From the NCBI GenBank assembly GCA_026184775.1, contig JANCYW010000007.1, forward strand, positions 434,001 to 498,000: a stretch of 64,000 nt of DNA, written 5' to 3'. The notes beneath the pieces are model-generated. The model saw only the letters and a program-made list of their open reading frames with translations, was not told the origin of the DNA and did not search any database. The stretch comes from Cyanidium caldarium. Lineage: Eukaryota; Rhodophyta; Bangiophyceae; Cyanidiales; Cyanidiaceae. Of this stretch, positions 36,388 to 45,680 are shown piece after piece. Position 1 is the first letter of the stretch. Every line of letters begins with the position of its first letter. The translations under genes and the position numbers were made by a program.

Positions 36388-37691
36388 ACGACGATCGGGC
36401 GGACGCGGCCGTCTGTCTCTACTATGCCGGGCGGGTGCCCGACCTGACCCAATGTGCCGGGTGGGTGGCGCGCGCCCGCCAACACCACCTCAACGCCGGC
36501 TGGCTGGGCAACGTGTCCGCGGACTGGTTCGGCACGCTGTTTCCCGCAGAATGTCAATGGCTGCGGGAACCACCACCAAGTGCAGCGGCAGGCGACGAGG
36601 AGCGGCAGGTGGAACACGCGCTCTTCTTCTGGGATGTGAGTGCGGCATCCGGCGCCGACACCGATTCCGCGCCTCCCTCCGCGGATGCAACAGCATCACC
36701 CGTCTCTCTATCTGAACTGCTCTCACGATTGTGGCCGTCGGCAACACCACCGCCGCAACCGTGCTGGCTGACGCCGTCCGCCTCAGACGCGGACGCGTGC
36801 CGCTCCCTGCGGTGGATCACCTTTCGGTCGCGTCCGGTGCGCCTGTCCGACTTGCACGCCTCGGTGTTGGCGCAAGTGCGCACGCTGGCCGAATGGCATC
36901 AGCGCACTCGATACTGTATGCAATGTGGGGGGCGGTTGCGGGAGGGGAACTGGACGGAAGACGAGCAGGAACATCGGTCCTCCTCCTCCTCCTCCTCATC
37001 GTCGGTGTCGATCGGTGCATCCGAGCTGCTGGGCCGCAGCAAGCAGTGTGTGGCGTGTGCGCACACCGTCTATCCGCGCATCGACCCGGTGGTGATCGTG
37101 TTGGTGACCGCCATCGCCGACGAGCCGCACCAGCCGCATAACGATCGAACGACCCGTGCCGCATCTTGGTCGCAACGACAACGACAACGACAACGACAAC
37201 ACTGGTGTCTGTTGGGGCGCAAGCGCGTTTGGCCGACCGGTCGGTACTCGTGCATCGCCGGGTTCGTGGAGGCCGGCGAGACGCTGGAGGAGGCAGTGTT
37301 GCGGGAGGTGGAGGAGGAGAGCGGGGTGCGCCTGCAGCCGGGCAGCGTGCGGTATGCACACTCGCAGACGTGGCCGTTTCCGTCCCAATTGATGGTGGGG
37401 TTTTACGCACAGCCGATGATGGTGCAGGAGGCGGGGATGCGGCTGTTGCCGCGGGCGCGCAATGTAGACGACGAGCTGGAGCAAGTGCAGTGGTTCCGCG
37501 CCGAACAGGTGCGCGCCGCGTTGCCACAGTCATCGCCGGCGTTTCACCTGCCTGGTCGGGAGGCGATAGCGCACCGACTGATTGTGGATTGGCTGCGGGC
37601 GGTGGAGGACGGCGCGTTGATAGGCGAGGATAGGCAGTGTGCTGGCGGCAGTGGCCAGCAGCACCCGATCACGCCGTTCCCCTCGCGGTAA
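36144..37691 (+). CDS. NADH pyrophosphatase (Nudix, NudC/NUDT12 type)
   Basis: A 515-residue protein from the ATG at 36144 (MPDVPRPWPNYLSFPP). ATG 35985 would add a possible organelle leader. A zinc ribbon (CMQCGG ... CVACAHTVYPRIDPVVI) precedes the Nudix box G-F-V-E-A-G-E-T-L-E-E-A-V-L-R-E-V-E-E-E, which fits GX5EX7REUXEEXGU. SQTWPFPSQLMVGF is the NADH-specific array (SQPWPFPxS). The enzyme cleaves NADH, and deNADs NAD-capped RNA, to NMNH and AMP. Microsatellite inserts interrupt the chain: poly-Asp near residue 75, poly-Ser between the two Cys pairs of the ribbon, and RQRQRQRQ before the Nudix domain. There is no PTS1 (end TPFPSR). It is much longer than bacterial NudC. Confidence 0.88.
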
Positions 37692-37703
37692 CGGCCGAAC
37701 GAC

Positions 37704-39290
37704 TCACGCAAAGGGCGGCGGCAGCGGTCGCTCTTGGCGTGTTTGGCGCGCGATCCAGGCCCGCAACGCCGGCGGCGGGAAGGCGCCGTAACGCACTAAA
37801 GTAGCCAGATCGTTGTCGGACAAGCAGGCCGGCAGGTGTTTCCACAGAGGATCATCAGATGCCGCCGACATCGACGGGGGTTGCGTCTGCATCGCCTGGA
37901 GCAACACCTCCAAAAAGCGCTGGACGTCCTGCATCTCTGGCGCGGTCTCCGCCTCTCCCGCGTCGGGCCAGCCGGGATCGTCCGGATCCCACACATCCCG
38001 CACCGCGTTGGCAGCCTTGCCGTGCACCAGCGCCACCGCGGCGTCCGCATCCCCGATCAGCTGCCACGGTCGCCAGCGCTTGCCGTTGCCCATATTCACC
38101 ACCACCTCGGTGGCGCGAAAGCGGTGCAGGGTGCGTTGCACGTACGCCCACTCATCGCGCGTCATGTTGGCATCGTAGAGGTAGCGCGATAGCGACACGT
38201 CAAAGCCGCCGTAGCTGGTGCCGCTGCAGCCGTCCACAAACGGCACGCGGGCGGTGCGCGCATACTTGCGCATCACCCGCTGCTGTACATAATCGTGCAC
38301 AAACGCCGGCTGCCCAACCGCGTACAGCGCATTCCCGTTGAGGTGGTAGTCGCGATAGTCGCCGACGGGGTCGTGCGATACACTGCCCACCAGCCACGCT
38401 GCCTCGGGTGCTGCGGCCTGCTGCACCAGCCGATAAAGTGAACGGTCCAGCCAGCGCGGCCGAATGGGCACCACATCCGGCTCCATCCAGAACAGGTGGG
38501 AGTAGCGGGGGACAGTGCGGGGGCGGTCGGCCACAGACGGTGTCAGTCGCGATAACAGCGCGTAGAATGCGAGACAGGACGCGTCCGGATGGCAGTCGGC
38601 ACGCGCGTCGTCCACCGTGTGCACCCAAAAGTGCACCGCGTCGAAACAGCTGGGCGCGCGGTCGCCGCCGCCATGCCGGTGAGCGGCGCCGGACGCATGG
38701 AGTGCCGCAGCGGCCAACAGCCGTCGCCGCACGGCCGCGTCGGTAGCGGCGTGCTGTTCGCGCGTCGCACTATAGTAGAAGATGAGCTCCGCGTGCCAGT
38801 CGGCCGGTGGATCGGCCGCCGCGCCGGCTGAGCACCAAGCGCACGGCGCAGCGTGCTCCAGCTGCCACCACTCGCGCGTACGTCGCTCCAGCAGCTCCAC
38901 CTGCGCGCTGGTAAATGGTCGCACCAGCGCCAGACGCAGCGGCGCGGTGGGCGCCGTCGGTCCGGCAGCGCGCTGCGCCAACTCCGCCTGCAATCGTTGC
39001 AGGTCGGTGCGCAGCGCACGGTGTCGTTGTCGTTCCCGCCGTTCCGCCTCGGACCGCAGTCGGTGTCGTCGGGTGTAATGGAGTAGAGATGATACGAAGA
39101 GCAGCATTCCCAACACCAGCACCAGGCACACACGACGCCTTGGCGACCGTGACGGGTGGAGGGCGCGTCGCCGCGAACCCGAACCGTGCAACTTGCCTCC
39201 TCCTCGTCTTCGCGCCGCCTCTCCCACCGCCGCCCACTCACGCCACGCCCGCACCACCGTTGGAGGCGTCGGCAGTGCCGGCCACCGCAT
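37704..39290 (-). CDS. Glycosyltransferase-like type II membrane protein
   Basis: A 528-residue protein if started at the ATG at 39290. This includes a full signal anchor (VCLVLVLGMLLFVSSLLHY) preceded by Arg residues. The internal ATG at 39107 would cut the anchor. A coiled-coil stem follows (RRERQRHRALRTDLQRLQAE). The lumenal domain has LRLALVRPFTSAQVELLERR, YSHLFWMEPDVVPIRPRWLD (an acidic donor-site pattern of nucleotide-sugar transferases) and YHLNGNALYAVG. It resembles uncharacterised algal nucleotide-diphospho-sugar transferases; linkage is unknown. The chosen start overlaps the 3' end of NAXE (same strand) by 53 bases. Its stop lies 12 bases from the convergent pyrophosphatase stop. 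Confidence 0.6.
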   Translation of the reverse strand: MRWPALPTPPTVVRAWREWAAVGEAARRRGGGKLHGSGSRRRALHPSRSPRRRVCLVLVLGMLLFVSSLLHYTRRHRLRSEAERRERQRHRALRTDLQRLQAELAQRAAGPTAPTAPLRLALVRPFTSAQVELLERRTREWWQLEHAAPCAWCSAGAAADPPADWHAELIFYYSATREQHAATDAAVRRRLLAAAALHASGAAHRHGGGDRAPSCFDAVHFWVHTVDDARADCHPDASCLAFYALLSRLTPSVADRPRTVPRYSHLFWMEPDVVPIRPRWLDRSLYRLVQQAAAPEAAWLVGSVSHDPVGDYRDYHLNGNALYAVGQPAFVHDYVQQRVMRKYARTARVPFVDGCSGTSYGGFDVSLSRYLYDANMTRDEWAYVQRTLHRFRATEVVVNMGNGKRWRPWQLIGDADAAVALVHGKAANAVRDVWDPDDPGWPDAGEAETAPEMQDVQRFLEVLLQAMQTQPPSMSAASDDPLWKHLPACLSDNDLATLVRYGAFPPPALRAWIARQTRQERPLPPPFA

Positions 39291-40212
39291 CCCCCGGCGA
39301 CAATCGTACGACACACTCGGTGCCGGGGTATTCCGGCAGGCACAACGACAAGGCGCGCGCCAGCGGCGGCGGTACGAAGCGCCCGCCGAGATAGTGCGCT
39401 CGACCGATGAAATGCTGCGCACACCGCTTCGGGGCAGTCAGCGACACCAACACATCGGCACGCACGCAGGGCGGCGCCGTCGCACCGTCCGGCCAGTGCG
39501 GTCCGCACTCCACATGCCACCCGGACGGCACATCCACCGCCAGCACCGTCGGTCGCTTCGCCGCCCGGTTCATGCGGGCGATCAGCGAGGCGAACGGCTC
39601 ACGGATGCCCGTCTGCGCATCAGCCTGAAAGGAGAACCCGAATATGGCGTCGATGAGCAGGTCGGCCTGGTCCAGAGCGCCGTCCACCGCGGCGGCATCG
39701 TCGGCGCGCACCTCGTCCACCCCGCACTGCCGCGCCTGCGTCAACAGCCGGCGATAGTGCGCCAGCCGACCCGGTTTCGGGTATATCAGTGCCACCTGTT
39801 GGTAGCCGAACAACGTCAGGTGCCGCGCCGCCACCAGTCCATCGCCGCCGTTGTTGCCCGGGCCGCACACCGCCACCACCCGCGTCCGCCGCTCGGGACA
39901 CTCGCGGGTCGCAGCCACCGCCACCGCCACGCCGGCCATCTCCATCAACTGCTCCAGCGTGTAGCCATACTCTTCGGACATGAGTCGTGCATCCACTTCT
40001 TGCGCCTGTTTCTGGTCGAGCAGCGTCACCGACCGCCCGGTGCTCGCCGTCGCCATGAGCGGGCGAGCGCCGGCGGGCAGCGGCGTCCGTCGCCGCGGTG
40101 CCCGGTGCCGTCTCGGGAAGTGTCCGCACACTTGCCACAACGCCCTGGTGTTGCGTGCCAGTCGATGAAGACGTATCGCAGGCGGTGCAAACGCCACCGC
40201 CGCTGCTCCCAT
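39238..40212 (-). CDS. NAXE: NAD(P)H-hydrate epimerase (YjeF_N)
   Basis: A 324-residue protein from the ATG at about 40212. The first about 52 residues (MGAAAVAFAPPAIRLHRLAR...) are basic without acids, a mitochondrial- or plastid-type leader. The internal ATG at 40056 (MATASTGRSV) could give a cytosolic form. The catalytic core has LLDQKQAQEVDARLMSE, YTLEQLMEMAGVAVA and CGPGNNGGDGLVAARHL, the nucleotide-binding signature. It continues with IDAIFGFSF and VLAVDVPSGW. The enzyme epimerises R-NAD(P)HX to the S-form so that the ADP/ATP-dependent dehydratase can repair it. With the NADH pyrophosphatase nearby, two NADH-housekeeping enzymes lie within 4 kb. Confidence 0.93.
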   Translation of the reverse strand: MGAAAVAFAPPAIRLHRLARNTRALWQVCGHFPRRHRAPRRRTPLPAGARPLMATASTGRSVTLLDQKQAQEVDARLMSEEYGYTLEQLMEMAGVAVAVAATRECPERRTRVVAVCGPGNNGGDGLVAARHLTLFGYQQVALIYPKPGRLAHYRRLLTQARQCGVDEVRADDAAAVDGALDQADLLIDAIFGFSFQADAQTGIREPFASLIARMNRAAKRPTVLAVDVPSGWHVECGPHWPDGATAPPCVRADVLVSLTAPKRCAQHFIGRAHYLGGRFVPPPLARALSLCLPEYPGTECVVRLSPGDAVAGTADASNGGAGVA

Positions 40213-40482
40213 GACGAGTCTGCCAAAAGGGCAGCGACGGAGATCGCAACCGACCGACGGTCGCCTCTCATGGAGGCGTGCACCCTTTACGGGAGACGCC
40301 GGCCCGTGTGAGCGGCTCGCCACCTGCACACATGCCCGTTTATGTCACCCGATGCCATGCTGTTCGGCGTGTCGAGTGGCGTTCGGTTCGGGCGAGCGCC
40401 ACCATCATCGCATGCACGCCCACCACCTCGGTCATCATACCCCGGCAGAGCCCGACGTGCCCTGTCGTCTGCGTGCTCTCGT

Positions 40483-41793
40483 CTAACCGAAACCGCCGTG
40501 GTCGTCGTTGCGCAACCCGAACGGGTCATCGTCGGTGTCGTCCACTTCGAACGCGTCGAGGTAGTCGTCGCCGTCATCGCCCGCTTCGTTGTCGCCGCCG
40601 GCGATGATGTCGTCGTCATCTTCATAGCGCACGCGCCGACTCTTGGCCGGCAGCACGTCGTCCTCCTCTTCCAGGTCCACGGCACGGTACGCCCCCACCG
40701 GCTCGCCCTCTGCCTCCTCCTCTTCGTCGGCATCCGTGGGGTCCCCGTGGCGCGCCCTCAACTCGGTGCCGTCCTCCTCCTCCTCCTCCTCCTCCGCAGT
40801 CGCGAGCAGCTCCTCGCCCTCCTCTTCCTCGTCGTCGCCCTCCAGATCCAAGTCCAAATCTTCCTCCTCCTCCTCATCCGCCTCCATGAGACTCTCTTCG
40901 GGCGGTTCCAGATTCTCCTCGTCGGGCGCCTCTTCGATCTCGTCGGTGTCCGGCGCCGTCAGCTCGTCGTCGGCGGTGTAACGCATCGACTCGTCCGTGA
41001 ACACATCGTCCGGGCCGCTACGCGCGTCCGGTGCCGAGTCCGTCGGTTGCGCGGCGCGTTGGCGGCGGCGGTCACGCACCGATCGCGTGCCGTCCGCCTC
41101 TGCCCGCGCCGTGGCCGGCGTGAAATGCAACCGCTGGCCGCGGTTGCGCCGCGACTTGCCCCCCTGCTCCGCCGCCCGCGCCTCCTCCTCTTCATCCTCA
41201 TACCGAATGCCGTCTTCGCCCACGATGATGTTCTGAGACCGCCGCGGCGGCGGCTGGATGTGGCCGTCGCGCTCCAACATCTCCAACATCGACAGCCGCA
41301 CGTAGCCGTTGTTCGGCGGCCGTTCATACATGCCGTACTCCTGAAACGTGGCGATCTGGTGCTGCTTATCGATGATACTCTCTAACGGCATATTCTCCAG
41401 CACCGTGCCGCGCGGACACGTCGGCCAGTCGGGCTCGTCGCGCTCAGCCCACACGTACCTCCACTGTTTGTGCACCTCGGCGATCTCGTTGGCACCGTCG
41501 GGATCGCCCAGAGACGCCAACGCGTCGCTCACTTCGTCGAGGTCCTCGTTGGTTTGCGGGTCAGGCGGACGCGCTGCCGGGTTCTCGTCGTACGGGTAGA
41601 TTTCTCGCCGCGGGTCGCCTGGCGGCGGTCGCAGCGCCCGCAACCCGGGCATGGCGCCGCCTCGGCGGTGTCGCCGCGTCGGGGCTCGCCATGGAGAGCG
41701 AGGACCGGCTCGGCAGCCGCCTCGCCGCGGGACTCGCCGAGATACGATGCACTGTCCGTTGCAGAGGACAAACGCACTCGCTGTCGGGGCCAT
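40483..41793 (-). CDS. Unrecognised acidic protein with probable plastid leader
   Basis: 436 residues from the ATG at 41793, or 389 from the ATG at 41652 (MPGLRALRPPPG). The longer form begins MAPTASAFVLCNGQCIVSRR and is basic with an early Phe, as in red-algal transit peptides. The ordered part is about residues 55-190, containing EIAEVHKQWRYVWAERDEPD, ENMPLESIIDKQHQIATFQE and NGYVRLSMLEMLERDGHIQP. The C-terminal 200 residues are extremely acidic, with Glu/Asp runs encoded by (GAG/GAC)n tracts and a few basic breaks, ending DDDPFGLRNDDHGGFG. No family is recognised. If plastid-located, such an acidic tail would suit a nucleoid or transcription-associated protein, but that is inference. The gene is divergent from the GT61 gene. 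Confidence 0.55.
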   Translation of the reverse strand: MAPTASAFVLCNGQCIVSRRVPRRGGCRAGPRSPWRAPTRRHRRGGAMPGLRALRPPPGDPRREIYPYDENPAARPPDPQTNEDLDEVSDALASLGDPDGANEIAEVHKQWRYVWAERDEPDWPTCPRGTVLENMPLESIIDKQHQIATFQEYGMYERPPNNGYVRLSMLEMLERDGHIQPPPRRSQNIIVGEDGIRYEDEEEEARAAEQGGKSRRNRGQRLHFTPATARAEADGTRSVRDRRRQRAAQPTDSAPDARSGPDDVFTDESMRYTADDELTAPDTDEIEEAPDEENLEPPEESLMEADEEEEEDLDLDLEGDDEEEEGEELLATAEEEEEEEDGTELRARHGDPTDADEEEEAEGEPVGAYRAVDLEEEDDVLPAKSRRVRYEDDDDIIAGGDNEAGDDGDDYLDAFEVDDTDDDPFGLRNDDHGGFG

Positions 41794-41979
41794 TCGACGG
41801 GGAAAGATGGAGTTCCGAGCGCCCAACGCCGCCGCCCGCCGACCGAAAGACGACCGGGGCCGTCCGCTGGGGCGCGCGCGAACGCGGAGGCGGAGGTTGC
41901 CGGATGGTCCGGACGGCGGGTGCGATGGGCCACCACCATGGCAGGGGTCATGCCGTCAGGACATCCTTCGGAGTGATCG

Positions 41980-43599
41980 ATGGGAGGGGGAACGTATCGA
42001 TTGGGAGACGGGAGCGCTTTCCTATGGGCGCGTTGGGGGTGCTGGTTGCTGCTGTGGTTCGGGGTGTGGGGAGCGGTGGGCCCGTGCTGGGGCTGGCGTT
42101 ATCCCGGGTGGACGGAGGGGCTGTGCGGGAACGAGGCACGGACAACGGTGGGAGAGTCTGATTCTATTCGATCAAACGATCAAGAGTCACGTCCTCTGTG
42201 GGGAGACGGCGGAGCGGAAGCACCCGGCCTCCAGCTGCATCGATATGCGCATCGCAAACGATCCGACCGGGTGCGCACGTACACCGAGCGGGTGCTGGAG
42301 GTGCGCGGACCGGTTTGTGTGGACGTCGACCGGCGACAGCTACAGTGGCGTGGCCAGATGCCTCCTTTCTTTTCGTCATCGGATTCGACGCTCCGCGACG
42401 AGTTGTTGTTATTCCTGCAGGAGCGGCAGGCGCACTGGGGCACGGCCGCGAGCGCCCCCGCCAGCGAACGGCTGTTACCGGGCACCTGGGTGGTGCCGCT
42501 GCTGACCGACGCGGCCCGCATCAACGTGGCGCATTTCATGGGCGAGGTGATGGGTGCCTGGGCAGTGTATCGACGGTGGATGCAGTGGCAGCAGGGGAAT
42601 GCGGCGGTGACCGCGTCGCTGCACTGGTGGCGGCCGCACCACGATGCTGCCCGCTCGGCGTTGCTGCACTCCTGCGGCCGCCCGGACAACTGCACTGCCG
42701 ATGACGATGCCCGTGGCGGTTTACCGTGCGCCGTGCTGTCGGTGCTCGCGGCGGCCATGCCCACCCCACTCGCCACCCGAGACCACTTTTCGTCCGCCCT
42801 CGCCTCGGAGCGGTGGTTGTGCGTGCAGCACTTGATCGTCCCGGGCCTGCTCAAGAGTCGCTTCTTTCACACCTACGCCGATGCGACCGCCTTTCGGGAG
42901 GCGCTCTTCACCCGGGCAGGTATACCGCCGGAGAGCACCGTTGCGCCGGCGGCGTACCCGCTGCAGGTGACGTTCCTGTCGCGCGGCGCGGCCGACGGCA
43001 GCGCGCCGCACCGTCGTCGCCGTCGGCTGCGCAACGAGGCGGAGTTGCTGCACCGGTTGCAGCAACAGCAGCGATCGTTGGGATACCGTCTGCAGGTGAT
43101 CGACGCCAGCCGGAACACCACCACGCGCGCCCAACTCCACCGCAACTTGCGGGTGCTGCGCGACACCCATACACTGATATCGGTGCACGGCGCGCAGCTG
43201 GTGTACGCTGCCCTGCTGCCGCCGTACCGCTCGGTGCTCATCGAGCTGTGGCCGCACGCATTTACACACGATATGTATGTACAGGCCGGCGGTGCCGCCA
43301 TCGGGTACTATGCGGTGGAGAGTCGCCGCGCGCCGCCAGATCCCCCCGAATGGCTGCGGCCATCGCCCGAAACGCCCGTGCCAGCTGCCGGCGCGGTGAG
43401 GCGCAACCTCACCTACGGCGAACGCCGCGCCTGCGTGGAGCACAGCGAGCGCTGTCGGGCCTATTACCGCGATGCCGACGTGTGGGCCGACATCGACGCG
43501 GTGCTCGACACGCTGGCGGAGGCGCTGGCAGCGGTGCGTCGCGCTCGACACGAATCCGATGCCCCCGCAGGACGATCGCCCGCCGCAAATACTCTCTAG
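41980..43599 (+). CDS. GT61-type glycosyltransferase, type II membrane protein
   Basis: A 539-residue protein from the ATG at 41980. A Trp/Leu-rich signal anchor (WARWGCWLLLWFGVWGAVG) occupies about residues 16-34. The lumenal domain has VPLLTDAARINVAHFMGEVM, a long variable middle, and then DTHTLISVHGAQLVYAALLP with YRSVLIELWPHAF. HGA-x-L-x(5)-LP-x(4)-V-[LI]-E-L is the DUF563/GT61 signature of plant xylosyl- and arabinosyltransferases and EOGT. An Arg-rich loop (RRRRRLRNEAELLHRLQQQQ) lies before it. It probably acts on glycoproteins or cell-surface polysaccharide in the Golgi. The donor sugar cannot be predicted. The C-terminus faces DHX15 (23 bases between stops). Confidence 0.78.
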   Translation: MGGGTYRLGDGSAFLWARWGCWLLLWFGVWGAVGPCWGWRYPGWTEGLCGNEARTTVGESDSIRSNDQESRPLWGDGGAEAPGLQLHRYAHRKRSDRVRTYTERVLEVRGPVCVDVDRRQLQWRGQMPPFFSSSDSTLRDELLLFLQERQAHWGTAASAPASERLLPGTWVVPLLTDAARINVAHFMGEVMGAWAVYRRWMQWQQGNAAVTASLHWWRPHHDAARSALLHSCGRPDNCTADDDARGGLPCAVLSVLAAAMPTPLATRDHFSSALASERWLCVQHLIVPGLLKSRFFHTYADATAFREALFTRAGIPPESTVAPAAYPLQVTFLSRGAADGSAPHRRRRRLRNEAELLHRLQQQQRSLGYRLQVIDASRNTTTRAQLHRNLRVLRDTHTLISVHGAQLVYAALLPPYRSVLIELWPHAFTHDMYVQAGGAAIGYYAVESRRAPPDPPEWLRPSPETPVPAAGAVRRNLTYGERRACVEHSERCRAYYRDADVWADIDAVLDTLAEALAAVRRARHESDAPAGRSPAANTL

Positions 43600-43622
43600 G
43601 CGAACGCGCCCCGCTCCGTATT

Positions 43623-45680
43623 TCATTTCGAGGCACGATATCGGCCGAGTCGTTGCAGCGCCTGCCGGGACGCACCGTCGGCGTACTCGCGCTCGTCGAA
43701 ATAATGCGGCGCCAGCTGCAGCAGCCACTCCGGGCGCACCTCGCTCACGATGCGGATGTAGTTGCGGGTGGTGAGCACAAACTCGTGAAACACCACCCAG
43801 GCCGGTCGGTGCTGCACGACGGTGCTCGGATGCAGGAACACCGTCTGCTCGTCGCGCACGATGGTGTACGACTTGCCGCGGCGCCAAAACGCCACCTGCA
43901 TAAAATACCCGTGCAGCACACATTGGCGCAGACGCAGCCAGCGATCGGGCGCGCGCACCCCGGGCGATATCAGCGGCACTTGCAGGCGGTGCAGCGTGCG
44001 CGCCAGCTGCTGCTGGATGTGCACCGCATGTCGTAACGCGCGGTCGTTGAGAAAGTGCTCGTAGCACCAGCGGGTGCTCTGACCGTGGCGCAAATACGCT
44101 TCGAACACCTGCACCAGCAGGGCGTGGTCGCCGGCGCCGCTGCCGCCGGCCTCGCTCATCAGCCGCAGTTTGGCGGCGTCCGCTTCGGCCTGTTTGTTGC
44201 GCGGCCGCACGAACACGATTTGTGTGGACAGCATGGCGGCCAGTTTGGTGGCCTCGTCGCTGCAGCGAAAGCGGTCCGACTCGAGCAGCATCTTGCTCAG
44301 CGGCGGGTCGAGCGGCAGGTCGGCCATGCGCGAGCCCAGTTGGGTAAGGTTGCCGTCGTCGTCCAACGCGTGCAGGTAATACAGCATCTCCAGGGCGCGC
44401 ATGAAAGTCTCGGGCGGCGGCGGGTCCATGAAATCGAAGTGCACCAGATCCTGCACCTGCAGCTTTTTCAGCGTGAGCACCACGGTGGCCAGATTGGAAC
44501 GCAGAATCTCCGGGTGCGTCGCCTCGGCCAGCTCTTGCTGGAACGACGCCTCCGTGTACAGGCGGTAGCAGGTGCCGGGCCGGGTGCGCCCGGCGCGCCC
44601 AGCGCGTTGCTGCGCACTGGCCTTGCTGATGGCGCTCACTAGCAGCGACTCGACGCGCGAGCGCGGGTTGAATATCTTGCTCTTCACAAATCCTGGATCT
44701 ACCACGTACACGATGCCGTCGATGGTGATGGAGGTTTCGGCCACATTGGTGGCCACGATCACCTTGCGGGTGCCGTCGGGTGGCGGCGGCTCGAACACCA
44801 GCTGCTGTTTGGGCGGCGGCAGCGCCGAGTACAGCGGCAGCGCCAGCAGCGGGGCCAGCGCAGCGGCCGATCGGCTATCGCGTTCGGTGCGCACCCGCCA
44901 ACGTAGTCGATCGCAGACCGAGTCGATCTCCTCGGCGCCGGTGAGAAAGAGCAGGATATCGCCCGGCGGCTCGTCGCGGTGAATGCGCATCACCGCCTCC
45001 TCCGCCGCCAGCAGATAGTCGCGCACCGGTTGCGGCATGTATTCGATGCGCACCGGGTACATGCGCCCGCTGACGTTGACCAGCGGCGCCCGGTCGAAGT
45101 AGTCGGTGAACTTGCCCGACTCCAGCGTGGCGCTCATCACCACCAGCCGCAGCTCCGGCCGGCGCGGTAACACGCTCTTGAGCAGGCCCATCAGCACGTC
45201 GGTGTTGAGCGTGCGCTCGTGCGCCTCATCCAACAGGATGCAGTCGTACCGGGTGAGCGACGGGTCGCCGTACGCCTCCCGCAGCAACATACCGTCGGTG
45301 ACGTACTTGAGGCGGGTTCGTTTCGGGTGCGAGACGTCCTCGAAGCGGATGGTGTAGCCGACTTCGGCACCGAGCTGCACGCCCATCTCCTCGGCGACGC
45401 GTTTGGCCACGTTCACCGCGGCGATGCGTCGCGGTTGGGTGCAGGCCACGCGGCGGTAACCGGCCTCCACCAGGAACTGGGGCACCTGAGTGGTCTTGCC
45501 GGAACCGGTCTCGCCCACCAGTACCAGCACCTGATGGCGGCGGAGAGTGTGGATGACGACGTCGCGGTGCGGAAAGACCGGCAGCTGGCGTCGCGACTCG
45601 AGGAGCGCCTGGTAGCGGGCGGAGCGGCCGGGAGAGGTCGATTCCCATTCCGGACAGAGAGGCGGCGAGTGATCTCTCAT
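43623..45680 (-). CDS. DHX15: DEAH-box RNA helicase DHX15/Prp43
   Basis: A 685-residue protein from the ATG at 45680 (MRDHSPPLCPEW). Helicase motifs: I GETGSGKT, Ia TQPRRIAA, II DEAH, III SAT, V TNVAETS, VI QRAGRAGRTRPG. Prp43-specific sequence is clear: IRFEDVSHPK, KYVTDGMLLREAYGDPSL, VESLLVSAISKASAQQRAG, then a ratchet/OB region with LHPSTVVQHRPAWVVFHEFV and TTRNYIRIVSEVRPEWLLQL. Prp43 is released by G-patch proteins to disassemble the intron-lariat spliceosome and also acts in pre-rRNA maturation. It lacks the long N-terminal extension of other DEAH helicases, as expected. Its presence indicates that some splicing persists despite the intron-poor gene set. Confidence 0.97.
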   Translation of the reverse strand: MRDHSPPLCPEWESTSPGRSARYQALLESRRQLPVFPHRDVVIHTLRRHQVLVLVGETGSGKTTQVPQFLVEAGYRRVACTQPRRIAAVNVAKRVAEEMGVQLGAEVGYTIRFEDVSHPKRTRLKYVTDGMLLREAYGDPSLTRYDCILLDEAHERTLNTDVLMGLLKSVLPRRPELRLVVMSATLESGKFTDYFDRAPLVNVSGRMYPVRIEYMPQPVRDYLLAAEEAVMRIHRDEPPGDILLFLTGAEEIDSVCDRLRWRVRTERDSRSAAALAPLLALPLYSALPPPKQQLVFEPPPPDGTRKVIVATNVAETSITIDGIVYVVDPGFVKSKIFNPRSRVESLLVSAISKASAQQRAGRAGRTRPGTCYRLYTEASFQQELAEATHPEILRSNLATVVLTLKKLQVQDLVHFDFMDPPPPETFMRALEMLYYLHALDDDGNLTQLGSRMADLPLDPPLSKMLLESDRFRCSDEATKLAAMLSTQIVFVRPRNKQAEADAAKLRLMSEAGGSGAGDHALLVQVFEAYLRHGQSTRWCYEHFLNDRALRHAVHIQQQLARTLHRLQVPLISPGVRAPDRWLRLRQCVLHGYFMQVAFWRRGKSYTIVRDEQTVFLHPSTVVQHRPAWVVFHEFVLTTRNYIRIVSEVRPEWLLQLAPHYFDEREYADGASRQALQRLGRYRASK

